Part shown: in pieces, positions 25,404 through 34,211 of the stretch
How the letters are laid out: each line of letters starts with the position of its first letter
How positions within the stretch are numbered: the stretch's first letter is position 1
Source: RZYY01 sp036794825
Lineage (GTDB): Bacteria; Bacteroidota; Bacteroidia; Bacteroidales; 4484-276
NCBI GenBank assembly: GCA_036794825.1
Contig: DAIRGA010000011.1
Coordinates: 62,001-126,000, forward strand
Length of the DNA stretch: 64,000 nucleotides
Direction of reading: 5' to 3'
Made by a program: the position numbers and the translations under genes
Notes under the pieces: model-generated
What the model was told of the DNA's origin: nothing
What the model saw: the letters and a program-made list of their open reading frames with translations, nothing else
Databases searched by the model: none

Positions 25404-25529
25404 ACAATAACCTCTAATGAATGTTTGCGGCGCTTTTTCCTGATGATTTCACTGCCTGGTGCTACAGGTGCAGCGCCATCTCCCTTATTTAGCTTATCAT
25501 TGCAGGCTAAAAGCAGAAATATCAACACC

Positions 25530-26423
25530 ATGAAAAAAATTAAATCCACACGGGCATTTTTTCTCAACGTCCCGCCGGAAGGCGAGTTTGCCGAATATCG
25601 TAACAGCCTCAACCGCAGGCTGATGCTTCAGATGTTTTATGATGAAAATGGAAACCTGGTCACCGATTTGAAGTACGATAATCACGGAGATTTATCCGGA
25701 AAGGCTGTTTATCAATACGATAGCAAGAATAACCGGATTCTTGAGGAAACCTATGATGCTGACGAAAGCCTTGAAGAACGCCTTACGTTTGAGTACGAAA
25801 ACGGCAGGGCAGTCAGAGGTTACGTTCATTATCTTGATGGCTCGCGGGATGAAATTCGTTTTCATTACACCGATGCGGGTAGGCTTCAGAAAAAAGAGTG
25901 GGTTTCGGATGAAGGTGAAATTGAAAAAACCGAACGGTTTGAATATGAGGGAGATCATCTCGTTTTGCACGAAATTACTGAAGAAGAGGATGTGGTGGTC
26001 AGACAGGAGTTTATGATAGACGACAATGGAAAAGTGCTTGAATTCACTTTCGAAAATGAAGAGGAGAAGTACAAAAAGGTTCATGAATTTGACGATGGTG
26101 GTCACATCATCAATACTTTGAAATATGATGAGGACGATGATGTTGTTGAAGAAGAGACTTTTGCCTACGATGATCATGGAAACCGCATTTTTGCAACCAG
26201 TGAGAATGAAAATGGCAAAACGGAAATTAAAATGAATTACCTGGATGGAAAGGTAGTTTCTTCGGTAGAGTTGGAATACAACAGCAGCGGCCAGGTGGTT
26301 CAGCAGGTGGAGAGAGATATGAACGAAAACGGCGAACTGGCCGAGCTTAGGGTTTTCCAGACCGGTTACGGTAAAGAACCTTTGCGCAAGTATATGGTCG
26401 TTTACGAATACGAGTATTTCTGA
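25530..26423 (+). CDS. Acidic YD/MORN-like repeat protein, function unknown
   Basis: A 297-residue protein with repeating strands of the type YDENGNLV, YDSKNNRI, YTDAGRLQ, YDDHGNRI and YNSSGQVV, about 20-22 residues apart. The pattern resembles YD repeats of wall-associated proteins and MORN-like toxin-antitoxin-linked proteins. It is strongly acidic in the middle (DEDDDVVEEETF). The start at 25530 (MKKIKSTRAFF) was chosen over an earlier in-frame one that lies in a promoter-like zone; there is no clear signal peptide, so a cytoplasmic location is likely. It is read against two minus-strand secreted enzymes and ends 3 bases from the chitinase stop. I do not recognise a function. Confidence 0.75.
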   Translation: MKKIKSTRAFFLNVPPEGEFAEYRNSLNRRLMLQMFYDENGNLVTDLKYDNHGDLSGKAVYQYDSKNNRILEETYDADESLEERLTFEYENGRAVRGYVHYLDGSRDEIRFHYTDAGRLQKKEWVSDEGEIEKTERFEYEGDHLVLHEITEEEDVVVRQEFMIDDNGKVLEFTFENEEEKYKKVHEFDDGGHIINTLKYDEDDDVVEEETFAYDDHGNRIFATSENENGKTEIKMNYLDGKVVSSVELEYNSSGQVVQQVERDMNENGELAELRVFQTGYGKEPLRKYMVVYEYEYF

Positions 26424-26426
26424 TGG

Positions 26427-28118
26427 CTACTTTGGTTTACTGCAGGCAGGGAATGTGATTTCACCGGTGGTATCCAGATACAAAAAGTAAGATTTGCCCG
26501 GAATCAGGGTACCCAACACATTGATCTGCATCACCGGCCAGTTAACCGACACCCCGGCCACCTCTTTTATTATCAACCAATTAGTATCCTCCAGTAAATC
26601 AAACACATCTACAGGACATTCTGATAAAACCGGTATCATACTCCATCCTGCGGGAAGTTGCAGCTTACGATCAGTTTCTCTTTGCCCTGAAATTGTCAAG
26701 GTTGCTGAGGATGAGAGTTTGATGGCATATCCATGATGCGAATTCCAGTCGCCGATAGTGTTGATATTGTTTGCCGGCCAGTAGATCCCATAATCACTTT
26801 GCAAACAAACCAACTGCGAGCTGACAGGCTGAAGGATTAGCTCAACATCAGCCGAAGCCGGGACAATGTGTGATGAAATTCCACTCCATCCTGCAGGAAT
26901 CGTGAGCGTTTGCATAGCTTGAGCGCTGAAAATGTGAGTTAGCGTGTCGAGCAGCGGAGTACCGGCTATTACTCCGGATCCTGGAAAAGTCTCCATATAA
27001 TCCCCGGTAATTTCCCAAATAATTACTCCTGCAATGTTATGATTAACAACATATTGTGCTTTGTGGCCAATCGAAGTCCTGTCATCGTAGGTTACAAAGG
27101 TGTTTAACGAATTTCCCAATAGGTACGGGCACAAAACCTGCGCATCCCAGTACCTGGTGAATTGGCTCATCCTCTTCATGACGTTGTAATATAGGGGCTG
27201 TCCCTCATCTTCCCAGAATGTTGAAGCGTCGTAGCCGCTGTGCGGGCCATAGAGCTGGGTGCAGTTGGCAAGCGCTTTACCGTAGAACGCAACTCCAATA
27301 TTAATTTTCTCCGGAGGGACCTGGTAGGTTTGGGTGATAAGGCTGAAAGCGCCGTCGAAACACCATTGCGGGTCACCAACCGCAGGAGCGTAAAGGGGAG
27401 TGTGATGGTTGCTTTCAGGATCCCAGGAGCCATGAAAATCATACGTCATCAGGTTTACGTAATCTACCAATGGTAATATTGCCTGCCAGTCAATATGTTG
27501 CATGTGCGTTGCGGCAGCTCCGAAGCAGGAGGTCAGCAGGTAGTTTTTCCCGGTTTGACCCGACAGGTAATTGAGTGCTGACCTGAGTTCCTGCAACAGA
27601 AGGGTAAAATTCTGCTTGTCTGCCGGAGACCCGCCGTGCGGCGCATATCCCGGATATTCCCAGTCGAGATCAATGCCATCAAATTTGTAGGTGTTGATCA
27701 GGTTGATACAGGCGCTGACAAAGGTTTGACGTTTTACAGGGCTGGCAGCGATACCGGGAAAGTTACCCGAATCGTTCCACCCGCCAATGGAAGGCAATAG
27801 TTTTACACCGGCCTGATGCGCCAGGTAGGGCAGACTCCTGGTTGAATCGTGGTACTGAACCGGCCACCAAACCATCGGCCCAAGCAGCAGGTTTTCGTCT
27901 GCCCATGAGTCGGTGGAAGTGATGTCGCCATTGGTCATCGGCCTGAAAAATGCATAATTGATGATCGTGTATTTCTCGAGGAAAATGGTTTCGGGGCGTA
28001 CAAGCTGGCTGCGATCGTACCACTGCCAGTTTGGATAATAGCCAACAATTTGCTTTTGGCCGATAACTCCAACATGGAGCATCACTGCGATGAAAATTGA
28101 TATGTAAGTCTTTCTCAT
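26427..28118 (-). CDS. Secreted GH18 chitinase-like enzyme with tandem C-terminal module
   Basis: Glycoside hydrolase family 18, which cuts chitin or related N-acetylglucosamine polymers by substrate-assisted catalysis. The start at 28118 gives a signal peptide (MRKTYISIFIAVMLHVGVIG); the open frame extends 21 codons upstream. The catalytic motif is DGIDLDWE with Glu154 as the acid, and YYPNW (27-31) and MTYDFHGSWD are typical of the (beta/alpha)8 barrel. The barrel ends near residue 395. Residues 409-563 form the same two-part module as in the neighbouring hydrolase. Peptidoglycan-like or other GlcNAc glycans are alternative substrates. Confidence 0.93.
   Translation of the reverse strand: MRKTYISIFIAVMLHVGVIGQKQIVGYYPNWQWYDRSQLVRPETIFLEKYTIINYAFFRPMTNGDITSTDSWADENLLLGPMVWWPVQYHDSTRSLPYLAHQAGVKLLPSIGGWNDSGNFPGIAASPVKRQTFVSACINLINTYKFDGIDLDWEYPGYAPHGGSPADKQNFTLLLQELRSALNYLSGQTGKNYLLTSCFGAAATHMQHIDWQAILPLVDYVNLMTYDFHGSWDPESNHHTPLYAPAVGDPQWCFDGAFSLITQTYQVPPEKINIGVAFYGKALANCTQLYGPHSGYDASTFWEDEGQPLYYNVMKRMSQFTRYWDAQVLCPYLLGNSLNTFVTYDDRTSIGHKAQYVVNHNIAGVIIWEITGDYMETFPGSGVIAGTPLLDTLTHIFSAQAMQTLTIPAGWSGISSHIVPASADVELILQPVSSQLVCLQSDYGIYWPANNINTIGDWNSHHGYAIKLSSSATLTISGQRETDRKLQLPAGWSMIPVLSECPVDVFDLLEDTNWLIIKEVAGVSVNWPVMQINVLGTLIPGKSYFLYLDTTGEITFPACSKPK
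26430..26894 (-). repeat. Tandem C-terminal module copy B (chitinase)
   Basis: Codes residues 409-563. Half 1 begins AGWSGISSHIVP and holds IYWPANNINTIG, GYAIKLSSSATLTISG; half 2 begins AGWSMIPVLSECP and holds LIIKEVAG, NWPVMQINVLG and IPGKSYF. The halves resemble each other and the hydrolase copy. Confidence 0.78.
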
Positions 28119-28169
28119 AAAGAACTGATATTGATATTTTGACATGATTTTACCGTTGAAACCTGCAAT

Positions 28170-28177
28170 CAAAATTA
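28170..28177 (-). promoter_or_regulatory. Predicted -7 promoter element of the chitinase
   Basis: TAATTTTG on the minus strand about 50 bases before the start at 28118. Confidence 0.4.
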
Positions 28178-28294
28178 GCAATATTTAAAGGGAGGTTTCG
28201 TTTTTTAGCTTAATTTCCCCAAACAACTGCATGGTAATACCTCTACTTTAGTTTTTGCAAAGTCAATTCATTAATAATCAAAATCTTAAGAGGT

Positions 28295-29167
28295 ATGAAA
28301 AATTCACTGGTTCTGCTTTTCCTGGTCGCCACTGTGGCATACAGCCAACCGAATGTAGTAAAATTTAATGATCCCTTATTACAAAATCAGGTCTCAATCC
28401 AAATTACCGGAAATCCCGATAGCCCTCATTATGTGCGCCCTTTGATAATGAAGGCCAAAAATATTTCCAGTTCACCTGTTACAATCCAGATCGAAAACGG
28501 ATTGATGTTAACCCCGGAAGATGTTGATTTTCAGCCAATAGTGATTACCCGTGAAGAGTTGATCGCTTTGAAACCCGGCCAGGAAATCACAAAGGAACTT
28601 TATGGCATGTGCACGAAATCTTTTTTAGTGTCGCCGCGGGATGATATTGCTTACATTCCCGGAGCATTGGCAGATACTGATTTGATCAGGCTGACAAAGA
28701 TGATTGGTAAGGATTCGTTGCAAAACATTGAAGCTCAACACGCTGTGTGGGCAATTGTTGATGATATGCCGATAGAGGATATTGCCGGGTTTGACACAAC
28801 GCTTGTGAGTGACCTGGTGGAAGTTGTTGCAGATGTTACCGGGCAAATGATTCCGGAACCGCCGGCAGAGGATGATTACCGGCGCAACTATTACAGCCGT
28901 AATTTCAGTCGCCGGATGAGCGGGGAGTTTAATTGCACCTATTATGATACCCGTTCGGTGAGCATTGCAATGTTCAACAAGGATGGCGTGGTGGTAAGGG
29001 AACTCTATAATAATCCACAGATGCCACCCGGACATCATGTACTTGAATTTGAGTTCGATGCCACGCATTTTAATGATGAATATTACTTCATTCGCGTGAT
29101 TGACGATGGCGAAATTTCGATCAACATGAAAATTGAAACGCTGGGAAATCCTGGTGGCCGTGGCTAG
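28295..29167 (+). CDS. Secreted protein of unknown function
   Basis: A 290-residue protein with a signal peptide (MKNSLVLLFLVATVAYSQ). The N-terminal half looks like a beta-sandwich (VRPLIMKAKNISSSPVTIQIENG), then a helical part with DLIRLTKMIGKDSLQNIEAQHAVWAI, an Arg/Tyr-rich stretch (DDYRRNYYSRNFSRRMSGE) and a C-terminal beta region (GHHVLEFEFDATHFNDEYYFIRV) similar in form to FlgD/T9SS-like Ig folds, but without the usual sorting end. Its stop overlaps the tail of the convergent cysteate-synthase-like gene by 4 bases. I do not recognise the family. Confidence 0.75.
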   Translation: MKNSLVLLFLVATVAYSQPNVVKFNDPLLQNQVSIQITGNPDSPHYVRPLIMKAKNISSSPVTIQIENGLMLTPEDVDFQPIVITREELIALKPGQEITKELYGMCTKSFLVSPRDDIAYIPGALADTDLIRLTKMIGKDSLQNIEAQHAVWAIVDDMPIEDIAGFDTTLVSDLVEVVADVTGQMIPEPPAEDDYRRNYYSRNFSRRMSGEFNCTYYDTRSVSIAMFNKDGVVVRELYNNPQMPPGHHVLEFEFDATHFNDEYYFIRVIDDGEISINMKIETLGNPGGRG

Positions 29168-30465
29168 AAAAGTTGCTTAAGTTTCTCCCTGACCACCTTT
29201 TCATTGGGATTTATGTCGAAAACGATTTCGGGTTGGAGATAGAACAGCTGATTCTGTCTTTTGAAGCGTTCTTCGCCACCGCCAGTGATATTGAGCATGA
29301 TAAGAGCATCTTTATCCAGTCTGCCAGTTTCTGCTTCTTCGATGAGCGATGCTGTGGCAACTGCTGCAGCAGGGTGAATATCAATGCCTTCCAACTCCTC
29401 GAAAAGAGCTGCTGCTTTTCTGGCATTTTGGTTGTTGGCTGTAAGCACTTCTCCGTTGGTATCCGACAGTGCGTCAAAAAGACCGCCAATAATCGAATAA
29501 GGAGGCCGGCGGTTCGAAAGCACTTTGGCGTCAATTATTTCAACTTCACGGCGGGCTTCGTTGTCGTCGAAATCGAGCAACTTGCGCGATCTGATTTTCC
29601 AGGCGTTGTACATTGGAACAAATGGCTCGTTTTGCGAGACCATTAGTTTCATTTTGTTTCGGCCATATCTTCCGTCGGCTATCAGGCGGAGATTTGCTTC
29701 CCATGCTGCAATAGCGCCGGTTCCGCTTCCGACTGCCTGGAAATAGTATTGAGGGATAGCGCCGATAGTTGTTACTGCCGACAGGACAGTGGTTCCCATT
29801 CCATCGCGGCGGGCGACATTTTTGGCGCCGCCCTCAGGCAAAAAACCCTCCACCTGCACTGCAATTGCCGAAAGATGAATGGCATCGTAGTAGTCGCCGC
29901 CTTTGCGGGAGGCAACCAGTTTTACATTATCATTAATTGGTTGGTCGAACCAGAGGCTGTCGAGGTTGTCTTCGGGTACGCAAAGAAGCAGCGGAATGTT
30001 GTTATCTGAACAAACCCGTGCAAAAGCCCGCGCTGTATTTCCGGCTGAGGCAACAACAAGAATCTTCCTGTTTTCAGGATCCAACCGGGCGCAAACCGTG
30101 TACGACTCAGTCTCCTTAAACGAGCAGGTTGGCATTTCGTTCCCTTTCTCAGGCCAGTAGCCGCTGAAGGTGATGTAGAGATTGGAAAGACCGAGATGTT
30201 GAGCCAGCTTTTCGCTTTTGTAGGTTACTGGCGCCGACGATCCTTTCAGAAATCTGTTCACAGGCAGCCAGTCGGCGAATTTGTATATCCCGTAACTTTC
30301 ATCTTTCAGATGCAGTTGTTTTTTTTCGTAAATCGCCCGGATAAGCGTGGGATCAGTCTCTCCCGGAGCCTCCAGCATCCATCCGGTGTCGTTAAAAATT
30401 TGACCTGATGCGACCGACTGGAGCTGGTAGTTTGTATGTTCGGAGGGTTGAATCATTTCAGTCAT
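29164..30465 (-). CDS. Cysteate synthase-like PLP enzyme (threonine synthase fold)
   Basis: Fold type II pyridoxal-phosphate enzyme of 433 residues. The PLP lysine is Lys117 in CSFKETE; VASAGNTARAFARV binds the cofactor and substrate carboxylate; GSGTGAIAAWE binds the PLP phosphate. The long N-terminal lead-in (QLQSVASGQIFNDTGWMLE) and the SYGIYKFADWLPV segment match the cysteate synthase branch rather than true threonine synthase. Cysteate synthase makes L-cysteate from phosphoserine and sulfite; in Bacteroidota this would feed sulfonolipid (capnine) synthesis. The assignment rests on recognition of these motifs without alignment; threonine synthase is the alternative. Confidence 0.72.
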   Translation of the reverse strand: MTEMIQPSEHTNYQLQSVASGQIFNDTGWMLEAPGETDPTLIRAIYEKKQLHLKDESYGIYKFADWLPVNRFLKGSSAPVTYKSEKLAQHLGLSNLYITFSGYWPEKGNEMPTCSFKETESYTVCARLDPENRKILVVASAGNTARAFARVCSDNNIPLLLCVPEDNLDSLWFDQPINDNVKLVASRKGGDYYDAIHLSAIAVQVEGFLPEGGAKNVARRDGMGTTVLSAVTTIGAIPQYYFQAVGSGTGAIAAWEANLRLIADGRYGRNKMKLMVSQNEPFVPMYNAWKIRSRKLLDFDDNEARREVEIIDAKVLSNRRPPYSIIGGLFDALSDTNGEVLTANNQNARKAAALFEELEGIDIHPAAAVATASLIEEAETGRLDKDALIMLNITGGGEERFKRQNQLFYLQPEIVFDINPNEKVVREKLKQLF

Positions 30466-30480
30466 TTAAGTAATTTGTCC

Positions 30481-30489
30481 GCAAAAATA
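30481..30489 (-). promoter_or_regulatory. Predicted -7 promoter element of the PLP enzyme
   Basis: TATTTTTGC on the minus strand, 15 bases upstream of the start codon at 30465. Confidence 0.5.
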
Positions 30490-30605
30490 GCAAAAGCCAG
30501 AAGTAAAGACTTAGCGATGGGGTGTCTGCACTTTCATTTTTGGTGGGTTATTAACTTTTTTTGCCAACGCTGAAACTCAATTTAAACTGGGTTGTTTCTT
30601 ACATC

Positions 30606-31295
30606 ATGGATGAAAAAAAGAGAGCCGTTGCCGAAAAGACCTACCTGATCCTCGCTGCCCTGTTCATGGCTGCGCTGGTTACCGGCAATCTGATTTTCCA
30701 AAAGTTTTTTACATGGAACCCTTTTGGATGGTACGAATTTCAACTCTCAGTCGGAATTATCCCATACCCGGTAACATTCCTTGTAACAGACATAATATCA
30801 GAAATATACGGTAAGAAAAGAGCCAACAGGGTGGTAACGGCAGGGCTTTTCGCAAGCGCCTTTATGTTGCTGATTATTGTTATCTCTACCCAGGCAGAAG
30901 CCACCGAATGGTCGCCGATCAGCAACGGCCAGTTCAAAAGTGTTTTCGGATTTACTTTCATTGCAGTTGCTGCCTCCCTTGCCGCCTACTTATTTGCTCA
31001 ATTCCTTGATGTTCAGATTTTTCACTATTGGAAAAGGGTCACCAACGGAAAGCATCTCTGGTTGAGAAATAATGCTTCAACTTTCACTTCGCAGTTTGTG
31101 GACACATTAACGGTTCTGCTTCTCCTGTGTACTTTTGGGGTAATTGAGTGGCAATATTTTACAGCCCTGCTAATCAATGGATACCTGTTTAAAGTCATCA
31201 TTGCAGCGCTGGATACACCTTTTATTTATGTAACAGTATGGTGGATGCGGCGCTATTTCGGACTGAAAGGCCATGGTGCCGAGCTGGAGTTTTAA
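30606..31295 (+). CDS. yhhQ: Queuosine precursor transporter (VUT/YhhQ family)
   Basis: Inner-membrane protein of 229 residues with about six helices, expected to import the queuosine precursors preQ0, preQ1 or queuine for tRNA modification. TDIISEIYGKKRANRVV is the family signature. The start at 30606 (MDEKKRAVAEKTY) is preferred; the open frame runs 15 codons further upstream through a poor leader. It is a single gene, divergent from the cysteate-synthase-like gene. The exact precursor transported is not readable. Confidence 0.88.
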   Translation: MDEKKRAVAEKTYLILAALFMAALVTGNLIFQKFFTWNPFGWYEFQLSVGIIPYPVTFLVTDIISEIYGKKRANRVVTAGLFASAFMLLIIVISTQAEATEWSPISNGQFKSVFGFTFIAVAASLAAYLFAQFLDVQIFHYWKRVTNGKHLWLRNNASTFTSQFVDTLTVLLLLCTFGVIEWQYFTALLINGYLFKVIIAALDTPFIYVTVWWMRRYFGLKGHGAELEF

Positions 31296-31300
31296 CCTGA

Positions 31301-32749
31301 TTAACTCTTTCCGGACAGCATAAACCGATCATAAATAAAAAGCAAGAGAGAGGTTCCTGCTCCGATGCCTGCAAAAACAATCCAAATATTGCCTGGCTGA
31401 TAAGTAACCCATAGATATTCAGTTAATTGCGACTGCGTCATACCCATCAGTTCTGCTGACCGGTTAAATAGATCATTCTGTGTAAAATTATCCGAGATTG
31501 CAGGTATATCAAGATTACGTGCAGCTATCTCTTTTTGCAAAAGTGAAACTTTATCCGACATGCTACCATAAACATTGCCTGAGAGGATTCCGGCGAAGAA
31601 ATTTCCCCCGGCCATTGGCAGAAATGATGCTCCCATGTATAGCGCCACTTTTCCTTCGGGAGCAATTCGGCCAATATATTCAGTGATTTTGGGGGAACTC
31701 GCCATCTCGCCCAGGCCAAAAATCAGGATGGAGATGAAAAGGAAAAAAGGATTATTGGTGTAAAAGGTCAGCCCAAGACCGATGGCATTCACCAAAATCC
31801 CTGACATCATGGCATTCAGCGCTTTGAATTTCATCACAAAAGCAGAAACAAATATCTGGAAGATGATAATATACAGTGCATCAATATTGGTGAGCATTTC
31901 AGGGGCAATGATACCGTCAGGGGTTCCGACAGCACGGGCAATTGCCGGCGATTTACTGTAAATGGCATTGTAGAGCTGCGAGGTGTCCATCCATTGGTCA
32001 ATGAAAACCGGAAGGGTGTAGAACAGTTGATTGTACATAGTCCAGAAACCTGTGATGATCAGCAGAAAAGCGAGTAACTTCATGTCGCTGAGTGCATTAC
32101 CGATATTTTTGAATATAGTGGCCAGCGATTTTTTGAGTGAGGCATTCGATTTTTGCAAATGCGGTTCTTTAAAGAAAAACAGCACGATTACAAGGTTCAC
32201 CACTGACACAAGCGAAGAGGTGATGAAAACATACTGCCAATCAATTCCCCGCAATTTTGAAGCTACCACCGGGCCGATAAATGCACCAATGTTGACCATC
32301 ATATAAAAAATTCCGAATCCAATTGAGGAGGTCTCTGTATTGGTAGTTTTGGCGATTGTTGCCGAAATAACGGGTTTGAAGAGTGCAGCGCCCACCGCCA
32401 CAAACATAAACACCACATACATGGTTGGGTAACTTTTCAGGAAGCCCATCATAAGATAGCCGGCAGCGAGGATGATGTAGGCCACGATGAGCGTTTTACG
32501 GTAGCCGTAACGATCGGCCAGCGCCCCCGTTATCACGGGCAGGAAATACAAAATGGCCACCACCGGTCCCATCAGGTAGCCCTTTTGTTCCTGTGTGAAG
32601 CCAAGAGCTCCGGTGTCTTTTGAGCCTGTAAGATAAAGGGCAAACAACATAAACATGCCGTACCATGCCCATCGCTCGAGTAGTTCCATAGTGTTGGCAG
32701 TCCAGAAAGTTCGGGGGAAAGTCCTGAAAACGTGGCTGATTCTGTTCAT
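31301..32749 (-). CDS. Proton-dependent oligopeptide transporter family (POT) MFS transporter
   Basis: Twelve-helix or more inner-membrane transporter of 482 residues. POT-type motifs are ELLERWAWYGMF in helix 1 (the E..ER..YYG block), ALADRYGYRKT between helices 2 and 3, and FYMMVNIGAFIGP, the PTR2 signature in helix 5. It probably imports di- and tripeptides with protons, which fits the secreted dipeptidyl-peptidase in this window. It starts 7 bases after the TPR gene and likely ends a four-gene operon. Some residues differ from the standard POT ExxER block, so another small substrate is possible. Confidence 0.87.
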   Translation of the reverse strand: MNRISHVFRTFPRTFWTANTMELLERWAWYGMFMLFALYLTGSKDTGALGFTQEQKGYLMGPVVAILYFLPVITGALADRYGYRKTLIVAYIILAAGYLMMGFLKSYPTMYVVFMFVAVGAALFKPVISATIAKTTNTETSSIGFGIFYMMVNIGAFIGPVVASKLRGIDWQYVFITSSLVSVVNLVIVLFFFKEPHLQKSNASLKKSLATIFKNIGNALSDMKLLAFLLIITGFWTMYNQLFYTLPVFIDQWMDTSQLYNAIYSKSPAIARAVGTPDGIIAPEMLTNIDALYIIIFQIFVSAFVMKFKALNAMMSGILVNAIGLGLTFYTNNPFFLFISILIFGLGEMASSPKITEYIGRIAPEGKVALYMGASFLPMAGGNFFAGILSGNVYGSMSDKVSLLQKEIAARNLDIPAISDNFTQNDLFNRSAELMGMTQSQLTEYLWVTYQPGNIWIVFAGIGAGTSLLLFIYDRFMLSGKS

Positions 32750-32756
32750 AAGCGTG

Positions 32757-34211
32757 TTATTTGTACATCTTTAGGTAAAATCGCTTGCGTAATCTTCGGC
32801 GGGTAATCAACAGAGCCATCAACACAAAAATAAAAATCACCAGCCCTGAAACAATCACCAGAACTATTATCCAGGAAATCGTCAGGGTGGATTGAAGGTT
32901 CTCAACCTTCTGAGCTGGTGTGCTTTTATTAGTACCAGTCCGTTTATCATTTTCGGAATGAAGATTTTTAAGCTTCTCTATCTCTCCCGGGTCAAGTTGA
33001 AGTTGATGTTTTAATGCAGAATAGGCTTCGATATAGTGCTCGGCGGTGTCTATCTGACCCAGTGCGCTGAATGCGAAAACCATTTGTTTATAGTTTTCGG
33101 ATAACTCGGATGCCATTTCACCCGAATCTGCAATTTGAATACTTGTCTGGAAGTATTGAATAGCTGAACTGAAATTCTGCTGCCTGAGCAGGTTGATTCC
33201 CATCAAGGTCATGGTGGTAGCTACCTCGCGCATATTGCCCAACTCCTGGCTGATCTTCAGGCTCTGGATGTAAAGCTCTTTTGCTCTGTCAGGCTGATCC
33301 AACTTCTCATAAGCCATACCCATCAGGTTGAGCGTGAAGGCCATACCTTTCTGGTCGTTCAATCCCTCTCTGAGTAAATAAGAGGAGGTGAGCGACTCGA
33401 GGGAACGACTGATTTCACCGGTTTGCAGCAGTATATTACCAATGTTCGTGAGAACAAGCCCCTGACGGTTAAGATTATTAGTTTTTTCAGCAATTTTCAA
33501 TGCTGAATAAAATTCTGAGAGGGCATTCTCCAGCAATCCCTGGGTTTCGTAGAGGGCGCCTATGGCCATCAGCAAATCAATTTTGATTTCTTCGCGCCCG
33601 GCAATTTCATTAAGTTGAATAGCTTCCCGGAAATATTCCAATGCGGTGACGTACTGACCTGTAAAATAATGGCAATTACCAAGGTTGTGCAGTTTCTTGA
33701 TGATCTCCACCGTATCTCCGAGAGCCCTGTTTCTTTCCAGAAGTTCACCAAAAATCTTTATTGCCTCCCTATAATCTGCATACACCATGTAAATGAGGGC
33801 GATATTGTTTTTAACTCTGATTGTTTCGGCCTCGTTATCTATATATTTGAAAATATCAGCAGCCTCGTTGTATCGGGCAAGCGCGCTATCGTATTTTCCG
33901 GTAAAATAGTAAATAACGCCGATGTTTTTCAATGATAGTGCCAGGCCGTATTCAAGGTTTTCCCTCAAAGCAATTTCCTGAGCTTTTTTGCAATAATTCA
34001 TGGCTGCATGCACATCTGAAGTCCTGTACTGCACCGACAATTCGTTCAAAGCAATCACCTGCTCTTCCGGGCTTTTATTGCTGATAATCGTTTCGGTATC
34101 AGGCGGTTGATCCTGACCAAACAGAAAGCTGCCTGGGACAAACAAGGCTATCCACAGCAGGAAATTCACTGTAATTAAAGATTTGAAGTATATGGTATTA
34201 GCTCTCTTCAC
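32757..34211 (-). CDS. Tetratricopeptide repeat protein with C-terminal membrane helix
   Basis: Envelope protein of 484 residues. It starts with GTG at 34211, overlapping the stop of the HhH gene by one base. A signal-like segment (12-31, ending LFGQDQ) is followed by about nine TPR units (for example YGLALSLKNIGVIYYFTGKYDSALARYNEA), a short coiled stretch, and one membrane helix at about 447-470 with a basic tail (ITRRRLRKRFYLKMYK). This layout equals the sensor half of Bacteroidota TPR histidine kinases or LytTR regulators, but no kinase or DNA-binding domain follows. It may sense or scaffold; partner unknown. Confidence 0.85.
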   Translation of the reverse strand: MKRANTIYFKSLITVNFLLWIALFVPGSFLFGQDQPPDTETIISNKSPEEQVIALNELSVQYRTSDVHAAMNYCKKAQEIALRENLEYGLALSLKNIGVIYYFTGKYDSALARYNEAADIFKYIDNEAETIRVKNNIALIYMVYADYREAIKIFGELLERNRALGDTVEIIKKLHNLGNCHYFTGQYVTALEYFREAIQLNEIAGREEIKIDLLMAIGALYETQGLLENALSEFYSALKIAEKTNNLNRQGLVLTNIGNILLQTGEISRSLESLTSSYLLREGLNDQKGMAFTLNLMGMAYEKLDQPDRAKELYIQSLKISQELGNMREVATTMTLMGINLLRQQNFSSAIQYFQTSIQIADSGEMASELSENYKQMVFAFSALGQIDTAEHYIEAYSALKHQLQLDPGEIEKLKNLHSENDKRTGTNKSTPAQKVENLQSTLTISWIIVLVIVSGLVIFIFVLMALLITRRRLRKRFYLKMYK

